Below are positions 14,919 through 21,931 of a stretch of DNA of 23,042 nucleotides, piece by piece (position 1 is the stretch's first letter; every line of letters starts with the position of its first letter). The notes under the pieces are model-generated. The model was given only the letters and a program-made list of their open reading frames with translations. It ran no database searches and was not told the origin of the DNA. A program made the position numbers and the translations under genes. The stretch spans positions 1 to 23,042 of the forward strand of contig JAZQIO010000083.1 of assembly GCA_045541135.1 (NCBI GenBank). The letters run 5' to 3'. This DNA is from CAZNKU01 sp045541135. Lineage in GTDB: Bacteria; Bacillota; Clostridia; Monoglobales; Firm-18.

Positions 14919-16005
14919 CGAAAAGCTTGGTATATATGTGCATTTTCCATTCTGCAAAAGCAAGTGTAGATACTGTGATTTTAATTCCTCGGCACAAAAT
15001 TGGTGTCTGGAGAATGACTACATCAATGCACTTGTAAGTGAAATTGAAAGTAGCACGTATACAGATAAAGTTGATACAGTATTTTTCGGCGGCGGTACAC
15101 CCACCGCCGTTAAAATTTCCAATTTAATAAAGGTTGTTGAAGCCGTAAAGTCCAAATTTACACTTGACAATGCTGAATTTACCGTGGAGTGCAACCCTGC
15201 AACAATTGATTATGAAGGTTTTTTAAAGCTTAAAAATGCAGGTGTTAATCGCATAAGCTTAGGCTTGCAGTCTGCAAATGATGACGAGCTTAAGTTTTTG
15301 GGACGAATCCATACCTTTGATATGTTTTTAAAGACATACGAAGATGCCAAAAAAGCGGGGTTTGACAACATAAACGTAGATTTGATGTTTTCCCTTCATC
15401 AGCAGACTTTGGATAAGTGGCTTTATACATTAAATAAGGTAGTTGATTTAAAACCTGCACACATTTCCGCATATTCACTTATAGTGGAGGAGGGTACTCC
15501 ATTTTATGAACTTGATCTGGAATTGCCTGATGAGGAAACCGACCGTGCAATGTACTACGGTGCAGCGGATTTATTGAAATCCAAAGGCTATAACCACTAC
15601 GAAATTTCAAATTTTGCATTGGATGGATGTGAATGTAAGCACAATGTAAAATATTGGAAGCGTGAAAATTATCTTGGCTTCGGGTGCGGTGCAAGCGGTA
15701 TGTATAACGATGTACGTTATCAGAATACTTACGATGTTTTTGAATACATTAAAAACAATGTTGTTTCAAAGGAGATACTTACAACAGCCGATGCAATGGC
15801 AGAGCATATATTTTTGGGACTTCGTATGGTTGAAGGCTTTAACATTGAAGAATTTAAACGTATATATAATGTAGATTTTCGAAAAAAGTATAAGGAACAA
15901 ATTAAAAAGTTTACGGATTTGGGACTTTTAGAGGTTGGCGAAAATTGCCGACTTACAAAAGATGGGCTCAGTGTTTCAAATTCCGTAATGTGTGAGTTTA
16001 TTTAA
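14911..16005 (+). CDS. hemW: HemW-type radical SAM protein (HemN-like, heme-related)
   Basis: The 364-residue protein (from the TTG at 14911) has the radical SAM triad C15-x3-C19-x2-C22 in FPFCKSKCRYCDF. The DF after the last cysteine, where true HemN has xC, points to HemW. GGGTPTA, VECNPATID and GVNRISLGLQS are also seen. HemW homologues bind heme and are thought to insert or transfer it; the old name oxygen-independent coproporphyrinogen III oxidase is probably wrong for this clade. No ATG fits the family N terminus. The TTG overlaps the lepA stop by 8 bp with weak binding-site sequence, so translation is likely coupled. A terminator follows at 16040. Confidence 0.92.
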   Translation: MINEKLGIYVHFPFCKSKCRYCDFNSSAQNWCLENDYINALVSEIESSTYTDKVDTVFFGGGTPTAVKISNLIKVVEAVKSKFTLDNAEFTVECNPATIDYEGFLKLKNAGVNRISLGLQSANDDELKFLGRIHTFDMFLKTYEDAKKAGFDNINVDLMFSLHQQTLDKWLYTLNKVVDLKPAHISAYSLIVEEGTPFYELDLELPDEETDRAMYYGAADLLKSKGYNHYEISNFALDGCECKHNVKYWKRENYLGFGCGASGMYNDVRYQNTYDVFEYIKNNVVSKEILTTADAMAEHIFLGLRMVEGFNIEEFKRIYNVDFRKKYKEQIKKFTDLGLLEVGENCRLTKDGLSVSNSVMCEFI

Positions 16006-16039
16006 TGAATAGTGAATAATTAATAATTAATAATTGTGG

Positions 16040-16065
16040 AAGGAACGCTTTGCGTTCCTTTTTTT
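16040..16065 (+). terminator. terminator of lepA-hemW
   Basis: AAGGAACGC (16040-16048) and GCGTTCCTT (16052-16060) form a 9-bp stem with a TTT loop, followed by an unbroken T run to 16065. Confidence 0.93.
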
Positions 16066-16075
16066 GAAAAAAATA

Positions 16076-16104
16076 TTGCATAATTCGAAATAGTATGTTA
16101 TAAT
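16076..16104 (+). promoter_or_regulatory. near-consensus promoter of the candidate RNA
   Basis: TTGCAT (16076-16081), a 17-bp spacer ending in TGT and a perfect TATAAT (16099-16104) are seen; predicted start is near 16111. No conventional protein gene follows on this strand until hrcA, which has its own promoter. Confidence 0.78.
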
Positions 16105-16158
16105 ACAATTACCACATAATCACAATTTAATAGTGCCATAGGCGGGTGACTTTTTATT

Positions 16159-16224
16159 TTGGTAAAAATGTACACTCTATTTTCGTTCACTTGTTTATGG
16201 TGTATGATTGTGATTGTGTGGTAA
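16159..16224 (+). CDS. possible tiny hydrophobic peptide in the structured RNA
   Basis: A short frame reads MYTLFSFTCLWCMIVIVW from an ATG at 16168, or three residues longer (fMet-Val-Lys first) from a TTG at 16159. GGCGGGTGA (16141-16149) stands 9 nt before the TTG and resembles a ribosome binding site, but it is paired within the 14-bp stem. The stop codon is the end of segment B. The peptide is almost entirely hydrophobic, like small membrane toxins of type I systems or a leader peptide. So short a frame can arise by chance, and no codon-usage evidence is possible. Confidence 0.22.
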   Translation: MVKMYTLFSFTCLWCMIVIVW

Positions 16225-16331
16225 CAATAACAAGAGTAGTGCATTTTTCGGTGTGCGACTCTTGTGGTTGCACACTTTTTTAATTTTTACATAAAAATGT
16301 GTGACTCTGTTTCAAAGTTGCTACCACACAA

Positions 16332-16364
16332 GAAATCCGCAGGGTGTAATACCCTGCGGATTTC
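16332..16364. terminator. 14-bp hairpin, probable 3' end of the candidate RNA
   Basis: GAAATCCGCAGGGT (16332-16345) and ACCCTGCGGATTTC (16351-16364) form a perfect stem with a 5-nt loop. Only three T follow on either strand, so termination may be inefficient. It could serve the plus-strand RNA or the minus-strand stalk-domain gene. Confidence 0.6.
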
Positions 16365-16384
16365 GTCCGTGTTTAGTGAATTTT

Positions 16385-16457
16385 GGGGACGTGCCTAAAA
16401 TTGCACGTTTTCGAAAACGGTTTTGAACAGCAATGTGTAAAAACAGGCACATCTCCC
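16385..16457. repeat. REPIN/MITE-like imperfect palindrome
   Basis: Outer arms GGGACGTGCCT (16386-16396) and AGGCACATCTCCC (16445-16457) pair imperfectly. Next, ATTGC (16400-16404) pairs with GCAAT (16430-16434). The perfect 14-bp palindrome CGTTTTCGAAAACG sits at 16406-16419. GGGGACGTGCC-type ends remind me of hairpins associated with Y1 (REP-associated) transposases in Clostridia. It starts 6 bp after the stop of the stalk-domain gene and may act as its terminator. No transposase gene is present. Confidence 0.5.
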
Positions 16458-16463
16458 TTTGGC

Positions 16464-17096
16464 TTATCGGTTAAATTCTTTTTCTAATATAATTGTACCG
16501 TTTGCATCTTTGTATATAACGATTACAGACTGAATTTCCGCACATTCGGCAAAGATTGCATCAGCACTTGCATCAAAGCCGACAAGGCTTTCTTCAAGTG
16601 TCAAAGCAGCTTCTTCAATTTCCTCGGTTGAAAGAGAAATGTCAATTGTGCACGCATATATCAAAGAGTTACCTCTTGAAGAAAGTTCAAGCGTTACACC
16701 TTCTTTTTTCATTGAATCTATGTATTCCCTCATACCGGCATCCATAGCTTCTGCAATGTACTTGTCAATAGTGGAAGTTGTATCTGTTGCTACATTTTCC
16801 GTTGCAGGCTTTTCACCAAGGAAAACAGTTTTTGTATCATTATCCCAGTCTACAGCCATACCCAAAGCATTGCCTATAGCACGTACAGGAAGATATGTAG
16901 TACCGTTTACTGTAAACGGTTCAACTGCATTACCGTTTGCATCGGTAGGTGTAATGTATTCACCGTTTACACATATTTTAATGTTTGAATACCATGCATT
17001 TATAGCTTCCGTGCCGGTTTTTGCAAGTGTAACAACACCTGAAACCATAACGCCTATTATAATGCCGATGATTATTCCCTGAAGTCTCTTTTTCAT
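16464..17096 (-). CDS. stalk-domain protein with DUF4854-like C terminus
   Basis: The 210-residue exported or membrane-anchored protein has a basic start and an N-terminal hydrophobic helix (about residues 7-25). It then has a copper-amine-oxidase N-terminal-like stalk domain (about 38-95, with VNGTTYLPVRAIGNALGMAVDWD). Residues 110-210 resemble DUF4854 as I remember it: IDSMKKEGVTLELSSRGN, a YACTIDISLSTEEIEEA strand-helix, and a final VIVIYKDANGTIILEKEF. The stalk fold is a cell-surface module and does not imply amine oxidase activity. The ATG at 17096 follows GGAGG by 8 nt. It sits between hemW and hrcA, which are usually neighbours, on the opposite strand to both. Function unknown. Confidence 0.82.
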   Translation of the reverse strand: MKKRLQGIIIGIIIGVMVSGVVTLAKTGTEAINAWYSNIKICVNGEYITPTDANGNAVEPFTVNGTTYLPVRAIGNALGMAVDWDNDTKTVFLGEKPATENVATDTTSTIDKYIAEAMDAGMREYIDSMKKEGVTLELSSRGNSLIYACTIDISLSTEEIEEAALTLEESLVGFDASADAIFAECAEIQSVIVIYKDANGTIILEKEFNR

Positions 17097-17130
17097 TTTT
17101 ATTTCCTCCAATTAAATATAATGTAAGCTT

Positions 17131-17159
17131 ATTTTATCACTTTTATTTGTGTTTTTCAA
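17131..17159 (-). promoter_or_regulatory. promoter of the stalk-domain gene
   Basis: On the minus strand TTGAAA (17154-17159), a 17-bp spacer and TAAAAT (17131-17136) preceded by TGA (extended -10) are seen. Confidence 0.77.
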
Positions 17160-17220
17160 TATGTTGTCGGAATATATTTGAAATAAATTTGTTTTATTTG
17201 TGAATAATTTGTTAAGGGTA

Positions 17221-17249
17221 TTGACAAAAATATATTTTAGGTGTATCTT
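17221..17249 (+). promoter_or_regulatory. sigma-A promoter of the chaperone operon
   Basis: A perfect TTGACA (17221-17226), a 17-bp spacer and TATCTT (17244-17249) are seen. The predicted start lies just before the CIRCE operator, so bound HrcA would block initiation or clearance. Confidence 0.88.
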
Positions 17250-17260
17250 ATATGTAGTGA

Positions 17261-17287
17261 TTAGCACTCGACCTCGGTGAGTGCTAA
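17261..17287 (+). promoter_or_regulatory. CIRCE operator for HrcA
   Basis: TTAGCACTC, nine bases and GAGTGCTAA match the CIRCE inverted repeat exactly. HrcA bound here represses hrcA-grpE-dnaK-dnaJ; repression is relieved when heat or misfolded protein depletes active HrcA. It is the only copy in the window. Confidence 0.98.
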
Positions 17288-17305
17288 CAGAAAAGAGGCG
17301 AGTTT

Positions 17306-18346
17306 GTGGAGCTGAGTGAAAGAAAAAGAAAAATATTGGGCGCAATAATCGAAAGTTACATTGAAACTGCAGAGCCTGTGGGGTCAAGAACTATCGCAAA
17401 GCTTGCGGATATGAGTATCAGTTCTGCAACTATCCGTAACGAAATGGCAGATTTGGAAGAAATGGGACTTTTGGTGAGTCCTCACGCATCTGCCGGACGT
17501 ATTCCCACAAGTATGGGATACAGAGTGTATGTTGATAAGCTTATGACACAGTATGAAATGTCAAACAACGAGCTTTCCAAAATGCAGTCTATGATGGAGC
17601 TTCAGATTGGTAACATAGACAGTATGGTTCAGGAAATTGCAAACATATATTCAAAGCTTACAAATTATACGGTAATAGGTTTTTCGCCGGGCACTAACCA
17701 GGGCTACATTAAAAACTTTCATATGGTGCCTGTTGACGAGCACACTGCTTTACTTATTGTTGTTACCGACAAAAATGCAGTAAAGAACAAAAAGATTTCC
17801 TTTGATTTTGAAATAAGTGCTGAGGAATGTATGAAAATTTCTTCAATGCTTAACGAAAAGCTTGTAGGTCTTACATCGGATAAAATTAATCTTTCAAAAA
17901 TCACCGAAATCCAGGACGGTATGCAGGAGCATAAAAATATACTGATGAGTATTCTGGATTTTATAAATGAGTGTATAGAATCCCTTGACGATTCCGAAGT
18001 GTTTACAAAGGGTGTTACAAATCTTTTAAGCTTTCCCGAATACAGTAATGTATCAAAGGCAAAAGAACTTATGGAATTTCTGGATAATAAAAACAATCTT
18101 CATAAGGCTATTGCATTAGGCGAAAACAAAAAGGTTAAAATCATTATAGGTGATGAAAACGATGTTCTTGAACTTAAAGACTGTTCAATAGTGCTTTCAC
18201 CATATAATGCAGGAAGCAAGGGCTATGGCATAATCGGGCTTGTAGGACCGACCAGAATGAACTATTCAAAGGCGGTTTCAAATATAGAATTTTTAACACA
18301 GCAATTTGAACATCTGCTACCTGAAGGAGGCGAAGACGATGAATAA
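17306..18346 (+). CDS. hrcA: heat-inducible transcription repressor HrcA
   Basis: The 346-residue repressor has an N-terminal winged helix (about 1-75: LSERKRKILGAIIESYI, SSATIRNEMADLEEMGLL, then the conserved PHASAGRIPTSMGYR). A GAF-like central part and the C-terminal segment ending near GPTRMNYSKAVSNIEFL complete it. It represses from CIRCE and is kept active by GroEL in known systems. The start is GTG at 17306 with GAGG upstream. Its last 8 bases overlap grpE, whose AAGGAGG lies inside hrcA. Autoregulation follows from the operator in front of it. Confidence 0.97.
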   Translation: MELSERKRKILGAIIESYIETAEPVGSRTIAKLADMSISSATIRNEMADLEEMGLLVSPHASAGRIPTSMGYRVYVDKLMTQYEMSNNELSKMQSMMELQIGNIDSMVQEIANIYSKLTNYTVIGFSPGTNQGYIKNFHMVPVDEHTALLIVVTDKNAVKNKKISFDFEISAEECMKISSMLNEKLVGLTSDKINLSKITEIQDGMQEHKNILMSILDFINECIESLDDSEVFTKGVTNLLSFPEYSNVSKAKELMEFLDNKNNLHKAIALGENKKVKIIIGDENDVLELKDCSIVLSPYNAGSKGYGIIGLVGPTRMNYSKAVSNIEFLTQQFEHLLPEGGEDDE

Positions 18347-18857
18347 GGAAAATACAGCAGAAAATACCGAAGAATTGGAACAGGAAAATGTTGAAGAAAC
18401 AGCAGAAGAGGTTGAGGTTGAAGAAACCGACCCCGTTGCAGAGCTTAATGACAAATACTTAAGACTTGCGGCGGAATACGACAACTACAAACGCCGTACT
18501 GCACAGGAAAAAATACAAATTTATACAAACTCTGTTGCAGAGGTTATTGAAAAAATTCTGCCTTTTGTGGATAATATGGCAAGAGCTACTGCAGTAGAGG
18601 TTACAAGTGATGATGCAAAACAGCTTTTAGAGGGCATCAGACTTGTTGAAAGACAGTTCCTTGAAACTCTTACAAATATAGGAGTTGAGGAAATAAAGGC
18701 AGAGGGTGAAAAATTTGATCCTAACCTTCACAATGCAGTAATGCACGTTGATGATGAATCAATAGAGGGTGAAGAAATCGTAGTCGAAGAATTTATAAAA
18801 GGCTACAAATATAAAGATAAAGTTATAAGACATTCAACCGTAAAGGTTGCAAACTAA
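18339..18857 (+). CDS. grpE: nucleotide exchange factor GrpE
   Basis: The 172-residue protein promotes ADP/ATP exchange on DnaK. It has an acidic, Glu-rich N terminus (about 1-35), a long dimerising helix containing EYDNYKRRTAQEK, and the C-terminal beta domain with VEEIKAEGEKFDPNLHNAV and a final GYKYKDKVIRHSTVKV. The ATG at 18339, 9 nt after AAGGAGG, matches the family, and an upstream in-frame start is unsupported. It overlaps hrcA by 8 bp and ends 19 bp before dnaK, so stoichiometry is probably set by coupling and separate binding sites. Confidence 0.96.
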   Translation: MNKENTAENTEELEQENVEETAEEVEVEETDPVAELNDKYLRLAAEYDNYKRRTAQEKIQIYTNSVAEVIEKILPFVDNMARATAVEVTSDDAKQLLEGIRLVERQFLETLTNIGVEEIKAEGEKFDPNLHNAVMHVDDESIEGEEIVVEEFIKGYKYKDKVIRHSTVKVAN

Positions 18858-18876
18858 TTTTGGAGGATGATTTATT

Positions 18877-20715
18877 ATGGCAAAAATTATAGGTATTGAC
18901 TTGGGTACAACAAACTCTTGCGTAGCGGTTATGGAAGGCGGCGAGCCTGTTGTAATTCCTAACGCAGAGGGTGCAAGAACAACTTCATCAGTTGTTGCTT
19001 TTTCTAAAAACGGCGAAAGACTTGTTGGTCAGATTGCAAAGCGTCAGGCTGTTGCAAACCCTGACGGTACAATTTCTTCAATCAAAAGAGATATGGGTAC
19101 TGACAGACGTGTTGACGTTAACGACAAGAAGTTTTCTCCACCGGAAATTTCTGCAATGATTTTGCAGAAGCTAAAAGCTGATGCTGAAGCTTACCTTGGC
19201 GAAACTGTTACACAGGCAGTTATTACTGTTCCTGCTTACTTTAATGACTCTCAGCGTCAGGCTACAAAGGATGCCGGTAAAATTGCAGGTCTTGAAGTTT
19301 TAAGAATTATCAACGAACCTACAGCTGCAGCTTTGGCTTACGGTCTTGATAAGGACAACGATGAAAAGATTATGGTATACGACCTTGGTGGCGGTACATT
19401 CGACGTATCTATTCTGGAAATCGCTGATGGCGTATTTGAAGTTTTGGCTACAAGCGGTAACAACCGTCTTGGTGGTGACGACTTTGATAACAAAATCGTT
19501 AACTATCTTGCAGAAGAATTTAAAAAGGAAAACGGCATTGATTTAAGAAATGACAAAATGTCACTTCAGAGACTTACAGAAGCTGCTGAAAAGGCTAAAA
19601 TTGACCTTTCAGGCGTAACTTCAACAAATGTAAATCTACCATTTATTACAGCAGATGCTACAGGTCCTAAGCACCTTGACATTACAATTACAAGAGCTAA
19701 GTTTGATGAAATTACAGCAGACCTTGTAGAAGCTACAATGGAACCTGTAAGAACCGCTCTTCGTGATTCTGGTCTTTCAGCATCCGATATCAGCAAAATT
19801 TTGCTTGTTGGTGGTTCAACACGTATTCCTGCTGTACAGGAAGCTGTTAAGAAAATTATAGACAAAGAGCCTACAAAGGGTATCAACCCTGACGAATGTG
19901 TTGCTATGGGTGCTGCTATTCAGGGCGGTGTACTTGGCGGTGACGTTAAGGGCGTACTTCTTTTGGACGTAACACCACTTTCACTTGGTATTGAAACAGA
20001 AGGCGGTATCTGCAACAAGATTATCGACAGAAATACTACAATTCCTACAAAGAAGAGCAGAATATACTCTACTGCTTCCGACAACCAGCCAAGCGTTACA
20101 ATCAACGTTTTGCAGGGTGAAAGAGAAATGGCAGCTTACAACAAGTCACTTGGTCACTTCGAGCTTTCAGGTATCGCTCCGGCACCACGTGGTGTACCGC
20201 AGATTGAAGTAACATTTGATATTGACGCTAACGGTATTGTTAACGTTTCAGCTAAGGACCTTGGTACAGGCGCTGAACAGAAGATTACTATTACTGCAAG
20301 CTCTAACCTTTCTGAAGAAGAAATCAACAAGGCTGTTGAAGATGCAGAAAAATTTGCTGAAGAAGATAAAAAGGCAAAGGAAAAGGTTGAAGTTAAGAAT
20401 AAGGCTGAAGGTCTTGTGTTCCAGAGCGAAAAGGCTCTTGGCGAAATCGGCGACAAAATTTCTGCTGAAGAAAAGGCTACAATCCAGACAGAAATTGACA
20501 AGGTTAAAGATGCTCTTAAGACAGAAGATACTGAAAAAATTAAGGCTGCAACCGAAGACCTTGAAAAGAAATTCGGCGAAATTGCTACAAAAATGTATCA
20601 GCAGGCACAACCACAGGAAGGTGCTCCTGATATGGGTGCAGGTGCTCAGCAGTCAGCTCCTAATGATGACAATACAGTAGATGCTGAGTATACTGTTGAT
20701 GATGATAATAAATAA
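18877..20715 (+). CDS. dnaK: molecular chaperone DnaK (Hsp70)
   Basis: The 612-residue Hsp70 has an ATPase domain of about 1-360 with IDLGTTNSCVAVMEGG, VITVPAYFNDSQRQATKDA, the DLGGGTFD phosphate loop and the LLVGGSTRIP motif. The substrate-binding beta domain includes DVTPLSLGIET, and a helical lid follows. The tail ends NTVDAEYTVDDDNK after a Gln/Ala/Gly-rich linker. It lacks the 24-residue N-lobe insert of Gram-negative DnaK, as expected for Firmicutes. GGAGG precedes the ATG. Third reading frames within it are artefacts of its biased codon use. Works with GrpE and DnaJ encoded on either side. Confidence 0.98.
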   Translation: MAKIIGIDLGTTNSCVAVMEGGEPVVIPNAEGARTTSSVVAFSKNGERLVGQIAKRQAVANPDGTISSIKRDMGTDRRVDVNDKKFSPPEISAMILQKLKADAEAYLGETVTQAVITVPAYFNDSQRQATKDAGKIAGLEVLRIINEPTAAALAYGLDKDNDEKIMVYDLGGGTFDVSILEIADGVFEVLATSGNNRLGGDDFDNKIVNYLAEEFKKENGIDLRNDKMSLQRLTEAAEKAKIDLSGVTSTNVNLPFITADATGPKHLDITITRAKFDEITADLVEATMEPVRTALRDSGLSASDISKILLVGGSTRIPAVQEAVKKIIDKEPTKGINPDECVAMGAAIQGGVLGGDVKGVLLLDVTPLSLGIETEGGICNKIIDRNTTIPTKKSRIYSTASDNQPSVTINVLQGEREMAAYNKSLGHFELSGIAPAPRGVPQIEVTFDIDANGIVNVSAKDLGTGAEQKITITASSNLSEEEINKAVEDAEKFAEEDKKAKEKVEVKNKAEGLVFQSEKALGEIGDKISAEEKATIQTEIDKVKDALKTEDTEKIKAATEDLEKKFGEIATKMYQQAQPQEGAPDMGAGAQQSAPNDDNTVDAEYTVDDDNK

Positions 20716-20735
20716 ATTTTAAAACCATATACAAT

Positions 20736-20760
20736 AAACAAGTCCTAAGCGGACTTGTTT
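20736..20760 (+). terminator. hairpin between dnaK and dnaJ, possible attenuator
   Basis: AAACAAGTCC (20736-20745) and GGACTTGTTT (20751-20760) form a perfect 10-bp stem with a 5-nt loop. T-rich but interrupted sequence follows (GTTGTGG). It could stop part of the transcripts, or protect the dnaK message after cleavage, giving more DnaK than DnaJ. Confidence 0.6.
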
Positions 20761-20782
20761 GTTGTGGTTAGAGGTGAGAAAT

Positions 20783-21931
20783 TTGGCAAATAAAAGAGAT
20801 TATTATGAAGTCCTTGGGCTTTCCAAGGGTGCTTCAGATGATGAAATAAAAAAAGCATACCGAAAGCTTGCAAAAAAATATCATCCGGACTTAAATCCCG
20901 ATGACAAGCAGGCAGAAGCTAACTTCAAAGAAGTTAACGAGGCGTATGCAATACTTAGCGACAGTGATAAAAAGGCTAAATACGACCAGTTCGGCCACGC
21001 CGGTGTTGATGAACAGGGCGGCTTTGGCGGCGGTGGATTCGGCGGTTTTGGCGGCGGATTCGGTGGTATGGATGTTGACCTTGGAGATATTTTCGGTTCC
21101 TTCTTCGGCGGAGGATCTTCTTCATCTGCAAGACGTAACGGGCCTCAAAGAGGTGCGGATATTGAACAGACCATTCAGCTTTCTTTTGAAGAAGCTGCAA
21201 AGGGAACTTCTGTTGAACTTAACATAAGCAGATATGAAAACTGTGAAGAATGTGGCGGAAGCGGTGCTAAAAAGGGCACATCACCTGAAACCTGTTCAAA
21301 CTGTCAGGGCAGAGGTACGGTTAACGTTGTTAAACGCACAATGCTTGGTATGATGCAGTCTACCACTACATGCCCTAATTGCGGAGGCCGCGGTAAAATT
21401 ATAAAGGAAAGATGTTCCAAATGTGGCGGTAGCGGTCAGGAAAGAAAGACAAAGAAAATTAGCGTTAAAATTCCTGCAGGTATTGACCACGGTCAGACAA
21501 TGACACTTCGCGGTGAGGGAAACAGAGGTAAAAACGGTGGTCCAAGCGGTGATGTTTACCTTACAATTTTAATAAAACCCGACAAAATTTTTACACGTAA
21601 CGGCTACGATGTACATTGCACAATGCCTATTACATTTATTGAAGCAACTTTAGGTGCCGAAATAGAGGTTGCAACCCTTCACGGTAAGGTTAAGCTTAAA
21701 ATTCCGGAGGGTACACAAAACGGTACATCCTTCAGACTTCGCGGTGAGGGTATGGAAAAGCTTCGCGGAAGCGGCAGAGGCGACCAGTATGTGAAAATTT
21801 TGGTTGAAGTTCCTAAAAAGCTTAATTCAAAGCAAAAGAAAAAGCTTCAGGAATTCGGCGATTCATTAGGCCTTGAAAATTTTCAGCAGAAGAAAGGATT
21901 CCTTGAAAAAATCAAGGAAAAAATGAAATAA
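20783..21931 (+). CDS. dnaJ: chaperone protein DnaJ (Hsp40)
   Basis: The 382-residue class A J-protein has a J domain at about 1-70 with the HPD motif at 34-36, and a Gly/Phe-rich stretch at about 75-110. The zinc-binding region has four CxxCxGxG units (CEECGGSG, CSNCQGRG, CPNCGGRG, CSKCGGSG). C-terminal substrate-binding domains follow, with two near-identical LRGEG turns. The start is TTG at 20783, because GAGGTGAG lies 4-5 nt upstream and the encoded ANKRDYYEVLG matches the family; a TTG 24 bp earlier lacks a binding site. It shares the last base of its stop with the prmA start. Confidence 0.96.
   Translation: MANKRDYYEVLGLSKGASDDEIKKAYRKLAKKYHPDLNPDDKQAEANFKEVNEAYAILSDSDKKAKYDQFGHAGVDEQGGFGGGGFGGFGGGFGGMDVDLGDIFGSFFGGGSSSSARRNGPQRGADIEQTIQLSFEEAAKGTSVELNISRYENCEECGGSGAKKGTSPETCSNCQGRGTVNVVKRTMLGMMQSTTTCPNCGGRGKIIKERCSKCGGSGQERKTKKISVKIPAGIDHGQTMTLRGEGNRGKNGGPSGDVYLTILIKPDKIFTRNGYDVHCTMPITFIEATLGAEIEVATLHGKVKLKIPEGTQNGTSFRLRGEGMEKLRGSGRGDQYVKILVEVPKKLNSKQKKKLQEFGDSLGLENFQQKKGFLEKIKEKMK

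Larger units (their letters stand above)
16111..16364 (+). ncRNA. candidate structured RNA with switch-like alternative pairing
   Basis: The candidate transcript is about 250 nt and runs from the strong promoter at 16076 to the hairpin ending at 16364. Segment A (16109-16126) and segment B (16207-16224) can form 18 consecutive pairs with one G-U. Inside is a second stem (16136-16149 with 16187-16200; 14 pairs, four G-U). Part of B (16214-16227) can instead pair with segment C (16318-16331) in 13 of 14 positions, and C touches the terminal 14-bp hairpin. Between B and C are hairpins 16230-16265 and 16271-16303. A:B and B:C exclude each other. I see no signature of 6S, SRP, RNase P, tmRNA or a common riboswitch. 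It may be a regulatory RNA or an mRNA for the tiny frame at 16159-16224. Confidence 0.6.
16006..16463. other. 458-bp gap: terminator, candidate RNA, hairpin repeat
   Basis: This stretch carries no conventional protein gene. In order it holds AT-rich TAATTAATAATT-type repeats (16015-16035), the hemW terminator, a strong promoter, a candidate structured RNA of about 250 nt and a large imperfect palindrome next to the stop codon of the stalk-domain gene. Confidence 0.8.

Noticed and set aside
16109..16364. Assignment to 6S RNA, SRP RNA, RNase P, tmRNA, retron RNA or a TnpB-associated guide RNA
   Set aside because: The 5' and 3' ends are near copies and not complements, which rules out a 6S-like rod. 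No SRP tetraloop region, RNase P core, tmRNA tRNA-like end, reverse transcriptase, TnpB or IscB gene is present.
16297..16398. 33-codon plus-strand frame starting within the RNA and running through its terminal hairpin
   Set aside because: It has no ribosome binding site, reads through the hairpin and into the palindrome, and has no recognisable composition or motif.
20216..20680. 154-codon Lys/Leu-rich frame inside dnaK
   Set aside because: It is a frame shadow of the helical lid of DnaK, with a composition set by the biased codons of the real frame.
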